Shown one piece after another: positions 58,101 to 64,000 of a stretch of DNA of 64,000 nt. Within the stretch, counting starts at the first letter, position 1. The number at the start of each line of letters is the position of its first letter. The stretch is from Atriophallophorus winterbourni (taxonomy: Eukaryota; Platyhelminthes; Trematoda; Plagiorchiida; Microphallidae). Below the pieces are notes generated by a model that saw only the letters and a program-made list of their open reading frames with translations, did not search any database and was not told the origin of the DNA. The translations under genes and the position numbers were made by a program. The DNA lies in assembly GCA_013407085.1 (NCBI GenBank), contig JACCGJ010020378.1, positions 31,505-95,504 on the forward strand, written 5' to 3'.

Positions 58101-59444
58101 AATGCAAACAATATCCTAAACGAACGTATCATTAAGTGTTACTAGTTTATATTAATGACTTGCCTCAAGGCGTATTTCAAAATGAGGTTGATGTTATTTT
58201 CTGAAATGCAATATACTACAACGATAGTAGGGCCCAGAAAGCGCGGCAGATGTGAACAACATAACGCATTGGTCGTATTTACGATATTTTATCACTTGTT
58301 TATGGAGTACATTGTGATTCTGTTTTTGAACACAGTGGTTCATTGGTAGGAACCCTATATATCAGTAACGTGACTCTTCCAATTTGCTTACAACCTTTTC
58401 ACGGTTCCACGATATACTTGAATGAATATTACCGTTTCCCCTTAATGGCTGCAAACACTCGTCAATAAATAGGAAAGCGAATTATGCTCAAAGCTATGCG
58501 TTATATATGGCTCATTTTCACGTCTTTTCAATAAACAATGTAATGAGTTTTACATCTTACAAGTGAAAAATATGGTAGTTTTGTAACCTTTATGATTTTT
58601 TTATAAAAAAACTTGGCCATCTTGGTTCCAGTAGACCGTGTAAGATATAACGTTTTTTGCATCTATGCGTGAGTATTAAAAACGGTTCACATCGTGTGAC
58701 CACTCACACATGTGCATCGTTCATGACAGGAGTACATCGACGCAATTGGAGTCTTTTTAATTTGACTTCATTGAATTAGCTACTGATTGAATACACCATC
58801 ACTGAACAATCTCAATAAGATTTCGATGAAACTGTCGTACTTACCTGTATAAGGTGCATAATTCAGTGTTCAAACGCGAAATGTATTTGGATGTTGTCTT
58901 CAAATGTTGCGGGGAAATCGAACCTATAACCCCTGAAATTTAATGTTTATTATCGAACGCGACATAGTCCGTGATATCAAACTTTATGATCTCTCACTTT
59001 CTATTCATTGTACATTTTTTTTAAATCTAAACAAGAAAACTTGTAATTGAATTCTGTGTTTCACCATTCATCAATTAACAGATTTGCAAGTTTTTTACCA
59101 ATCGCAATTAAGTAATGATGACTATACGCTAAACAAAGTTCGTGAAGAGGTTTGTGAATGTTTACATTGGGAAACGGGTCTTTTTACAGCTCAATATTAA
59201 CAATGAAAATCGTTGAATTTTTCAGATGGGCGAATTGCTGTCTATGTCAAAAGAGCACCTTAAATGTTTCAGTACTGGCCGTGAAGAGGATACAAATATA
59301 ATACACTTGAAACTTCGCATCGATATAACAAATTACTCGGATATAAAACATCCGTTTTGGAATGCACCTATTGTGCTGTTGATGAAATCAAATAAGCAAC
59401 AAATCGTGAACATACAATTGATTTCGAAGCAAAAGTTCTCCTAA
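30710..59444 (+). CDS. 18-exon gene with micro-exons, unknown function
   Basis: Gene model built from splice signals and phase. Exons: 30,710-30,724; 31,081-31,101; 31,203-31,229; 33,028-33,054; 33,945-33,959; 35,692-35,700; 41,029-41,123; 41,213-41,429; 45,671-45,759; 48,255-48,501; 49,505-49,522; 52,953-53,005; 53,748-53,846; 54,046-54,118; 55,140-55,194; 55,311-55,660; 59,082-59,149; 59,226-59,444. Together they give 1,697 nt, one open frame of 564 residues plus a stop, with the 5' end missing. Each junction is phase-compatible. The small exons 1-6 and 11 are multiples of three, all phase 1. I see no membrane segment and no family signature. Recurrent strand-like runs (LLRIRLTT, VIHLQLTT, IIHLKLRI) hint at repeated beta-rich domains. 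Individual exons could be missed or wrong. Confidence 0.62.
31081..31101 (+). CDS. Micro-exon 2 (21 nt)
   Basis: Acceptor 'gatatatattttgcag', 21 nt, donor 'gtaaggtg'. It is open in phase 1 (NSEMTY); phase 0 starts with TGA, which fixes the phase of the whole micro-exon series. Confidence 0.6.
31203..31229 (+). CDS. Micro-exon 3 (27 nt)
   Basis: Acceptor 'catttatctgacag', donor 'gtgagttg'. Phase 1 residues TETKQGFE. Clearly related to the 27-nt exon candidates in the three 9.8 kb units (same length, same TTAC start, shared ACCAAA core), linking this gene to the array. The intron to exon 2 is 101 nt. Confidence 0.62.
33028..33054 (+). CDS. Micro-exon 4 (27 nt)
   Basis: Acceptor 'tagtttgtgttaaacag', donor 'gtaattat'. 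Open in phase 1 (DYPNERDT). Possibly related to the 18-nt candidate of the units at 5,900 and 15,706. The 1.8 kb before it holds no other clear exon. Confidence 0.5.
33945..33959 (+). CDS. Micro-exon 5 (15 nt)
   Basis: Acceptor 'acgctatgcttcag', donor 'gtgagtat'. Open only in phase 1 (NVKR); the other phases contain TGA or TAA. Confidence 0.5.
35692..35700 (+). CDS. Micro-exon 6 (9 nt)
   Basis: Nine bases, GCGATCCAA, between acceptor 'gtaacgaatttcag' and a strong donor 'gtaagttc'. In phase 1 it adds DP, and its last A joins TT of the next exon to give isoleucine. The extreme shortness means the call rests on signals and phase only. Confidence 0.5.
36640..38760 (-). mobile_element. Degenerate CR1/Jockey-type non-LTR retrotransposon
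   Basis: Read on the minus strand from 38,760 to 36,640, pieces of one ORF2 appear in order. 38,417-38,662 is linker sequence. 37,999-38,244 has NVNKSQGTCGI, compare NxxKSPGPDGI of the RT. Near 37,510-37,590 is SGVPQGSLL, an RT motif. 36,864-37,184 has YIHPVLDYTTQAWTPSLQND, a post-RT tail. 36,654-36,857 has VWNSLPFDLIT, the C-terminal tail. Stops and frameshifts separate them, so it is inactive. It lies antisense inside the intron between exons 6 and 7 of the micro-exon gene. Confidence 0.8.
38761..41028. other. Intronic sequence, decayed repeats
   Basis: Holds a decayed hammerhead repeat near 39,840-39,930 (CCGATGA..GCCCGAAATC), an (AT)n microsatellite at 40,134-40,167, and another decayed hammerhead repeat at 40,745-40,850 (CTGATAAGCGC..GAACCGG). 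No exon with acceptable phase was found. Confidence 0.4.
40134..40167. repeat. (TA)n microsatellite
   Basis: Uninterrupted TA repeat inside the long intron before exon 7. Short TA runs also occur near 36,286-36,310 and 41,176-41,192; the last one lies in the 89-nt intron. Confidence 0.9.
41029..41123 (+). CDS. Exon 7 (95 nt)
   Basis: Acceptor 'catatcgtccaaag', donor 'gtacgttt'. Phase 1 in and 0 out. It encodes an acidic stretch EMILEIDNSQEIEEAQLMGT and onward. An internal ATG at 41,034 could be a start if the micro-exons belong to another transcript. The following intron is only 89 nt and joins exon 8 in frame. Confidence 0.65.
41213..41429 (+). CDS. Exon 8 (217 nt)
   Basis: Begins after an AT-rich acceptor 'acacgatatag' and ends at donor 'gtgagttg' in phase 1. 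It encodes 72 residues, among them QQIINCELIGFMNLMDDDKY and LLRIRLTTNHVP. The frame stays open well beyond chance for this AT content, and the donor is strong. Confidence 0.72.
42880..43460 (-). mobile_element. RT-domain fragment of a non-LTR retrotransposon
   Basis: Minus-strand pieces in RT order: NCPGLDGLTILILKQCANVL near 43,380-43,450, SNYQPVILLPVISNLIERLI near 43,240-43,310, then CIKAFDIANQRLI and LLNWLRGY at 42,946-43,137. These match the fingers and palm motifs (PGPDGI, YRPVSLL, KAFD). Several frameshifts; the YADD-containing part is absent. It sits in intron 8. Confidence 0.75.
43465..43600 (-). mobile_element. RTE-type tail fragment abutting another RT fragment
   Basis: Residues VYSACELNVSLYASETWSMQ followed by RHEWTLNALTN match the post-RT segment YSACVxSxLLYGSETW of RTE-like elements. 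It joins directly to the PGLDG fragment, which belongs upstream in an RT, so two different copies are fused here. Confidence 0.6.
44699..45062 (+). mobile_element. 3' fragment of non-LTR retrotransposon, copy b
   Basis: Same sequence as the element at 29,715, here in plus orientation with an uninterrupted frame of 106 codons. WFGHVCRMDPSSHTK is followed by GKRKRGRPKETWCRTLEREL and then ATEAATDRNHWR. A run of 14 A at 45,004-45,017 lies near the 3' end. It begins with the same 'aaggacggt.cccaagc' as copy a, so both copies share a 5' boundary. Confidence 0.75.
45671..45759 (+). CDS. Exon 9 (89 nt)
   Basis: Acceptor 'ttcattttccaaattatccag', donor 'gtaagtta', phase 1 in and 0 out. Residues FAMLSHTCTEGKPTNITMDN include an N-glycosylation sequon (NIT). 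It supplies exactly the phase change needed between exons 8 and 10. Confidence 0.65.
46492..46740 (-). mobile_element. APE-type endonuclease fragment of a retrotransposon
   Basis: Minus frame with ISIIYRSTSSESSF and TTQLLIIGDFNLPQ, matching the YRSP and GDFN motifs of the apurinic-like endonuclease of CR1/Jockey elements. No RT follows; a short isolated relic in intron 9. Confidence 0.72.
47180..47830 (-). mobile_element. RTE-like retrotransposon C-terminal region
   Basis: Minus frames with NAILYDSETWTTHARHELEL, then ILNISWLNAEMFSNAGLRSM (compare ILGIRWxDxVxNxEVLxRAG), CKNVCEKDIKAVFDLP, and a terminal zinc-finger-like NHRCKRCGIDCN. The order matches RTE tails. Frameshifts are present and RT motifs are missing upstream. 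It lies in intron 9, antisense to the gene. Confidence 0.72.
48255..48501 (+). CDS. Exon 10 (247 nt)
   Basis: Acceptor 'tttgttcatgttttgaag', donor 'gtgggtac', phase 0 in and 1 out. It encodes 82 residues: VVNDIPYYKWWSFVLSQET, a second glycosylation sequon NVS, then SKAFLWFGYPEQWHQTAILL. Rich in aromatic residues, with no family recognised. An upstream AG at 48,236 would add six in-frame codons. Confidence 0.75.
49080..49134. repeat. (AT)n microsatellite
   Basis: Two runs of alternating AT interrupted by 'gtatat', inside the intron between exons 10 and 11. Confidence 0.9.
49505..49522 (+). CDS. Micro-exon 11 (18 nt)
   Basis: Poly-T acceptor 'aaattttttttaaactag' and donor 'gtaagttt' flank 18 nt. 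Phase 1 in and out, adding NAQFH between exons 10 and 12. It could be alternatively included, because skipping it keeps the frame. Confidence 0.55.
49523..52952. other. Intron 11, nothing else recognised
   Basis: 3.4 kb without a retroelement motif or an additional phase-compatible exon that I can support. A (TCA)n-like stretch lies at 52,429-52,448. Confidence 0.4.
52953..53005 (+). CDS. Exon 12 (53 nt)
   Basis: Acceptor 'atttttctctctcag', donor 'gtaagtgt', phase 1 in and 0 out. Residues IHLQLTTEYPKDDVCRR. A second AG 14 nt downstream gives a stop, so the upstream acceptor is chosen. Confidence 0.62.
53748..53846 (+). CDS. Exon 13 (99 nt)
   Basis: Acceptor 'aacatttatttcatag', donor 'gtaatcca', phase 0 to 0. 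It encodes 33 residues including LSYGVPDLRYFYVAKTDSVN. It is open for the whole length between good splice sites and matches the phase of both neighbours. Confidence 0.66.
54046..54118 (+). CDS. Exon 14 (73 nt)
   Basis: Acceptor 'gcatttatatttag', donor 'gtaaatgt', phase 0 in and 1 out. Residues VAESIYAQSKKIVLSLFKRS. The frame remains open for another 130 nt past the donor, so the 3' boundary is less certain than the 5' one. Confidence 0.52.
54835..54960 (+). repeat. Decayed hammerhead repeat
   Basis: Matches the solitary repeat type at 25,935: 'ctattgtttccagctcttgcggatcct', a position equivalent to the core (CTAATCAATGCAAACAAGC), then AAAACCGGTCGTG and 'tgaaagtgaatgcaagtaagc'. Both core boxes are mutated. 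A similar but weaker remnant occurs at 57,090-57,170. Confidence 0.45.
55140..55194 (+). CDS. Exon 15 (55 nt)
   Basis: Acceptor 'gtgtcattcttcattcag', donor 'gtaaactc', phase 1 in and 2 out. Residues MEAIKNQQSNILYDIYV. It provides the unusual phase 2 end required by exon 16, which supports it. Confidence 0.55.
55311..55660 (+). CDS. Exon 16 (350 nt), largest coding exon
   Basis: Acceptor 'gaatgattctcagcag', donor 'gtgagttt', phase 2 in and 1 out. It encodes about 116 residues with no stop, including FKKTLFYQMAFLRALLNQSL, SQDHCLILKWLKWGDSSIHF and VMLQLVIPWNVEIQRYKEKN. The middle part aligns loosely with exons E75 and E105 of the 9.8 kb unit (SQENVNIIMEW, LPLISW), which is the main protein-level link between the gene and the array. 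It ends in WFAPDHPHY. Domain family not recognised. Confidence 0.78.
55696..56290 (+). repeat. Dispersed repeat, copy a
   Basis: Starts 'tagggcccgaaaagcgc' and contains 'gattctgtttttgaacaccg', related to the 240-bp repeat. It continues with 'gtgaaaaatatgg' and 'tacaccatcactgaac'. The same order occurs 2.53 kb downstream. It lies in intron 16. Confidence 0.65.
56291..58226. other. Intronic sequence, nothing recognised
   Basis: No exon or element supported apart from a faint hammerhead-repeat remnant near 57,090-57,170. Confidence 0.35.
58227..58830 (+). repeat. Dispersed repeat, copy b
   Basis: Diverged direct copy of 55,696-56,290 with the same internal order and an extra 'acacatgtgcatcgttcatg' segment near 58,706. 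Hammerhead core positions are degenerate ('ccttaatggctgcaaacact'). Confidence 0.65.
59082..59149 (+). CDS. Exon 17 (68 nt)
   Basis: Acceptor 'caccattcatcaattaacag', donor 'gtttgtga', phase 1 in and 0 out. Residues QVFYQSQLSNDDYTLNKVRE. The donor is weak at +3. The alternative donor at 59,176 would leave the wrong phase for the last exon. The next intron is 76 nt. Confidence 0.58.
59226..59444 (+). CDS. Exon 18, terminal (219 nt with stop)
   Basis: Acceptor 'atcgttgaatttttcag', open in phase 0 for 72 codons to a TAA. Residues MGELLSMSKEHLKCFSTGRE, then NIIHLKLRIDITNYSDIKHP, ending QLISKQKFS. IIHLKLRI echoes LLRIRLTT of exon 8 and VIHLQLTT of exons 11-12, suggesting repeated structural elements. 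No canonical AATAAA was located immediately downstream. Confidence 0.7.
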   Translation: MGELLSMSKEHLKCFSTGREEDTNIIHLKLRIDITNYSDIKHPFWNAPIVLLMKSNKQQIVNIQLISKQKFS

Positions 59445-60019
59445 CGCTTCTTGCAGACAGTCGTGTTTCACATTTCAATGCAAACCTTCATGGTCAGCTA
59501 CATTGTTTTTATTTTGACTAACATTTTGTACTAGGGTGGAAAGTGGGTTAGTTTCTCAATAGTAGGTTTATGATATGAATGGAATGTAAGCCTGCTTTTC
59601 ATAAACGAATACAAGAGTTACCAGAATATAGAATCAATTTTCATATTAAAATTTATATCGATAAATTAAAGTGTAAAGTCGAAGTTAATTTTCCGATATA
59701 TTTCTCAGACACAATGGTCTTCAGCTCATCAATATGACATAAGTTCAATTGGTTATAGAAATTTTATGGTAACGTTCTACTTTCAAACACAGAAACTTGG
59801 TCAGACCAAGGGTGCCGTTACGAACATTATTCGTCTTTAAATGGCATTTTCTTGGCGAAACCAGACTTTTCTTAACTAGACATTGGTGATCAAGAAAACT
59901 AATCACTTCCAAAATGCTGTGGTAATCCCTAAATGTTTTACAGTGTAATGGTATGAACAGCGTCTGCTAACTCACAACTTACGTGATCATATGCGCATTA
60001 GGTGTTATGTTAGTTAATC
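59445..60019. other. Region downstream of the micro-exon gene
   Basis: Expected to hold the 3' untranslated region and polyadenylation site of the gene ending at 59,444. I see only weak ATTAAA-like hexamers near 59,645 and 59,665 and no clear terminator element. Confidence 0.3.
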
Positions 60020-60560
60020 CAAATCCGCTGCAAAACCGAACGCCAGATTGTTGAGATATCCGCCACAACTACCTTGTTCACCGCATTCGTCCCAGCCTTT
60101 GTTATTTCAACAGCCTCGGCTTGACGTTTTACCATGTAAGATTACACACCCCAGTTCATCACTTCCATTTTATAAAGTTATACGATGTGTCCAGCGTCTA
60201 GCACGTGTTCATCTAGGGCAGAATCAGGAATCAGTGATCAATATTCACTGGGATTACAAGGTTGCTTTACCAGTCGTTTCCTGTTTAAGTTTACCCTAGT
60301 GTACAGTTCTCTAGGCGTTTGTTCATTGTAAACACCCGCGCAATCATTGCATCTGATTTTGTAGATGCAGTTTGTCGCACAACTTGAAGAAGTCTTATCT
60401 TTGAGATACATTGATGTGGAACGATGAGTTCTACCTACTTCATGTGTTACTTTTATATCTCCGTTATTCAGAATTTGACTCATTTTCTCCGAAGCGTTTT
60501 TTACTGACGGTAGATTTACCGTAGCTCGCCAAACATTTTAAGGTTCGCGCATACTTTATT
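60020..60560 (-). mobile_element. GIY-YIG-type nuclease remnant of a PLE-like element
   Basis: Minus frame with CATNCIYKIRCNDCAGVYNE, then TPRELYTRV and KRLVKQPCNPSEY, matching the GIY-YIG nuclease domain of retroelements (CxxCxxxYxGETxRxLxTRVxEH). The conserved Y-I-G is changed to Y-N-E, so it is likely inactive. Frameshifted pieces continue to about 60,020. Confidence 0.75.
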
Positions 60561-60915
60561 CTTATGATTGTGTACTCCCGATCGGTCTTAAACATTTGCA
60601 AATACCTTTCTCATATGACTTGATGTTTTCATACTGAATAAAACATGCTGACAGAAATACTTTTTCAACCATGACGTGAGCTAAATAATCTCTTCTACAC
60701 AACACGATTTGAAATTTGCTATTAAGTAGAAATGTGCATAAAATGCCTACGCCCGGTTTGTCAGACAGCGAACAGATGTCGTGAACGTAAAGCTCATGTC
60801 TATTCATAGATTTATTCATAGATTATATGCAGGTAAAAAGCTATGCTTTACAAGACCCACAAAAATGTACATCGGGTCGGATGGTAAAAAATATCAAAAT
60901 ATTGTTAGATTATTG

Positions 60916-61134
60916 TCAAACAAAAAAAACATACTTTTCCATGTGGATATCTAGTGATTTTTTGAAAACTTCAACAGTTCCAGATTGTACCACATGAGTA
61001 GGTAAACTTTTACACATTTGCACATTGCTCATGCCTGAATTAGTGGTGTTTCGAAATTTGATTATTACATTAGCACGATAGTATGATTTACTTATGGGCT
61101 CATTCAAGACCAAACTCCAGTCAACTATTTCCAA
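60916..61134 (-). mobile_element. Possible non-LTR retrotransposon tail
   Basis: Minus frame containing KSLPTHVVQSGTVEVFKKSL, which resembles the C-terminal WNSLPxxVVxAxSxxxFKxxLD of CR1-type elements; the tryptophan is missing. A short relic. Confidence 0.5.
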
Positions 61135-62136
61135 AATGCATCATTGTGAGCAATTTGTGATCGTGCGATCGTCAATCGATCAAAAAATATTTTCCACAAC
61201 TCCCGCAGAGTTTGACCATCCTCTATTTTGTGAAAATATAGGAAAAATTGGTAGTTGATAGTACCAAACTTGCCGAAATCGCCAGCAAAATTGTGACATA
61301 TTAGAATACTTTATTAGGAAATATTGAAAATACAGATCTGAAATTATTAGCAACATATTACTGTATACAAATTAGAAAATATTTAAATAAAATCATAATG
61401 TCATATTATGCGGTAATTTTGCAATTAATTATCAAAATATTAAACAAACATTACGAGGAAACCTTGACGTAAACGTTTACCTGTCTTGACTATCGAAGCA
61501 TAATAAGATATAAAAGAAAAAGTTGGATCACCCTCTGGAATGAGTAGCATCTCAGCAAACTTTTATTGGCTTATAAACCACACGTTGTCCAACGCAATGC
61601 CGATTATTTAATTTTGGTAGAAAACTTTAAGTTTTCTGTTAATTATGCCTTAACGAGCAAATAAATCCGGTAAGTTATTGCGCATCATTTTCCGGTCGGA
61701 AACATTCAATATTATATGTCTTATACAACATTGTCTTGCGACCCTATTTGAAACAATATGATCACTCCTGGGCGCTGTATTTTGAATACAGATATACATT
61801 GCCTAGAAAATGTCAAGATTCTTGATCGAGTATTAGGAGGGCAAACCTATGAACCAAGATTCAAGTAAATGTAGATGGCGTAAAAACCCATTACCATTAA
61901 CAGAAATCGGTATTTGAATGCATTTCTTTTGCACACACCTTTAAAAAGGTGCTTTAGGTTTGCGCGTATTCGATACGAACAGCACAATCAGCATCCGCAT
62001 GGGCTGAAATATTGGATGAATTCAGAACATAATGCGCATGTATTAATCAGATGGAAAATGGGCGGTAGAAGCATCATCTTAAAGCAAGTGTCCCCACAGA
62101 AATGTAGATGCATTTTAACACAAAACATGAAAAGCA

Positions 62137-62617
62137 ATCCGTATATGCATAGGGATTCGGTGATAGAAATGCATATAAATATGGATTTCTGAAAAAAACG
62201 TATTCAATAGCCCCAGGCTTGGTACTACATTGGTAACGGTCGGTGGTTCGAATCTCAACGAAGCGCAGGGCACGAACTGCTGATTGGCACGAATAAGAGA
62301 GAAACTTCAGTAAGGTGAATAAATTATAATTTAGGCATGCATAAGAACTCACAACCATATACATATTGTCTACCATTGCTGAAGCCTTTCGTGAATATGT
62401 AATGAATAGATGACTAGTTACCGTGACGATGATTAATAACGCCACTTACATTTTAAGAAAACAACATACAAGAGTGCGCAATCGGATTCTATCTGAAAAA
62501 TATGTCTAATGGCAGGATGTTACAGACCTCAGTTTACAGGAAATACTAGACGAACAGCTGGATGAACAGCTATCCGTATATGCATAGGGATTCTGTGATA
62601 GAAATGCGTATAAATGG
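62137..62617. repeat. Direct repeats of about 46 bp flanking a tRNA-like segment
   Basis: The 46-48 bp at 62,137-62,184 recur at 62,572-62,617 (435 bp apart) with a few changes ('atccgtatatgcataggg' in both). Between them lies 'ggttcgaatctc' (62,245-62,256), a good RNA polymerase III B-box, with an A-box-like 'tggtactacattgg' about 25 nt upstream. Could be a SINE insertion with long target duplications, or PLE terminal repeats. Confidence 0.45.
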
Positions 62618-62649
62618 AATTGTAGTTTATAGTTGTTCTCTGAGCTGTT

Positions 62650-62705
62650 ATGATTGATTGCGGACGTTTCGCCATTAAACTGGATAACATCATCAGCGAA
62701 AATTC
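62650..62705 (-). ncRNA. Hammerhead-like motif 3' of a PLE
   Basis: Minus strand: CTGATGA (62,696-62,690), stem II GTTAT/ATGGC with two G-U pairs, GAAA (62,670-62,667), the palindrome ACGT, then C; predicted cleavage after GTC. It lies about 60 nt downstream of the PLE reading frame. PLEs are known to carry hammerheads in their terminal repeats. One unpaired T follows CTGATGA and stem I is short, so activity is uncertain. Confidence 0.55.
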
Positions 62706-62760
62706 TTTCGAAGTAATTCGGCGGTGGGCATCATTCGAATTTATCTGCTGCGTTTCAACC

Positions 62761-64000
62761 TCATCTACTGTGATTGCCTAGGATCCTTGCATGTATCCGT
62801 TGTCGCATTTTCATTGGTCCGTATATCCCATACATTTGAATGTGTTCATTGATCGATTGTGGTGTCGAATACCACGCTTCGAGGAACTCTCGAACATGAC
62901 GGGTTCTGCCTTTGGCGATGATTTCTGTTCTTTCCCAGTTGAATTCCTGACCTTCTCGATCCATGTTCTGATATATCTGATTTGTGGTCTTGTCGTCGTG
63001 TAGCCAGTTTGTGTTCATGTATCCTTGTTTCCAGTCTTCTTCCAGTCTGTCCGATATAATGTTTCTCACAACCGGAACACGGGATTCTGTACAGGATATT
63101 ACTTCTTTCTTCATTAGCAAGCGTGTCCTTGACCTTGACCAGTTTGCTTCTCAGTGTCGAAGGTGGCTTGTGTGCACACTAATTCCGAGTGAGCGTAGTA
63201 TCCTTGCGGTAGTCTCCGAGATATGCTGTATATATGGTAGTGTTAACCTTGCCGTGTTCGTGTTGTTCTCATGCGATTGTGTTGTCGAGTCCATGTTGTG
63301 AATGATGAATACATATTTCTCCTCTTCTTTCTTGAGTTCGTCGGTATTGCAGTGCGTTTTTGCGCGGTTTAACAGTGTTCGGACACAGTTTCGCTTGACG
63401 GTGACCGTGTGCTTGCTTTTATAGTTTAAAATGTGATACGTGTGAGTTCCTTTTCTGCATACGCATGCTTTTAGATTCCTTGTTTGTGTTCTTCACGCGT
63501 TCACATCCAGAAATGGTAGGCAGTTGTCACATTCTGTCCCATTCGTAAATTGAATTCCTAAGAATACGCAATGAAGAAGACGGTGCGCATCCTTCAAGTT
63601 TTTTTCTTCATAATCACGAACGTGTCGTGGATATATCGAATCCAGAGTTTTGGTTGGATCAGCAGCAATGCAATACGTTCAAGTATTTGCATTACGGCTT
63701 CTGCCAGCAATCCAGAGATTGGCGATCCAGTTGGGGTTCCTTTCATTTGTTTATACAAACGACTGTTGAATTTGAAATTTGTCCGCAAACACAACTCCAG
63801 TACCTGCAGTATACTGTCTATGGTCAGTCGGTTTCCATTGTCCTTTGTTCCTCGTTCGACCAGCAGTTCTGATATGGCTCGCATCGCTAAGGTAGTGTCG
63901 ATCAATGTAAACAGCGCTGTCGCATCAAAGGAAACCATGATTTCTTTATCCTCTATATTGACTTCCTTTATCTTCTGTAGGAATGTGGTTACGGAATCTC
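62761..64000 (-). mobile_element. Penelope-like element, RT and C-terminal region
   Basis: The minus-strand element runs in from beyond the window. 63,594-63,938 is RT: VSFDATALFTLIDTTLAMRA, LCLRTNFKFN, KGTPTGSPISGLLAEAVMQ, PKLWIRYIHDTFVI. The catalytic YVDD-type box reads YIHD, so the second aspartate partner is lost or shifted. Frameshifted sequence (63,130-63,590) follows. 62,761-63,120 is the C-terminal part with EIIAKGRTRHVREFLEAWYS and TPQSINEHI, typical of the region after the GIY-YIG nuclease. Inactive by these lesions. A hammerhead-like motif lies just 3'. Confidence 0.85.

Overview
This 64 kb window is AT-rich, intron-dense eukaryotic DNA with no bacterial-style genes. Three things point to a parasitic flatworm, most likely a schistosome-type trematode: degenerate non-LTR retrotransposon and Penelope-like element (PLE) fragments of the kinds common in fluke genomes, tandem repeats with hammerhead-ribozyme cores, and short symmetric micro-exons joined by very small introns. 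The assignment to a flatworm is an inference. No long single-exon gene is present; coding potential has to be read from splice sites and phase.

Layout. 1-1,065: no recognisable feature. 1,066-24,805: a tandem array of a roughly 9.8 kb unit (copy 1 about 1,066-10,870; copy 2 about 10,870-20,680; truncated copy 3 about 20,680-24,805). Each unit carries exon-like pieces of one gene family: a 27-nt micro-exon, an 18-nt micro-exon, and a cluster of four phase-compatible exons separated by introns of 33, 29 and 50 nt. It also carries a block of about seven roughly 240-bp repeats with (mostly decayed) hammerhead cores. 24,806-30,700: decayed sequence with a fragment of an older unit at 26,045-26,330, the best-preserved hammerhead core at 25,973, and retroelement relics.

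30,710-59,444: I assembled one plus-strand gene from 18 exons whose splice sites and phases agree throughout (about 564 codons to the stop, 5' end not resolved). The first six exons are symmetric micro-exons of 9-27 nt, all phase 1; a further 18-nt micro-exon sits in the middle. I do not recognise the product. Its large exon at 55,311-55,660 resembles, at low identity, the exon cluster in the 9.8 kb units, so the array and this gene look like one tandemly expanded family. Its introns are filled with minus-strand retrotransposon debris.

60,020-64,000: further minus-strand retroelements, ending with a PLE (reverse transcriptase and C-terminal nuclease region) followed by a hammerhead-like motif.

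The copy-by-copy difference pattern shows that the most recent duplication ran from the middle of one unit to the middle of the next, with the crossover confined to about 20 bp. All identity statements are by eye; gene models need RNA evidence.
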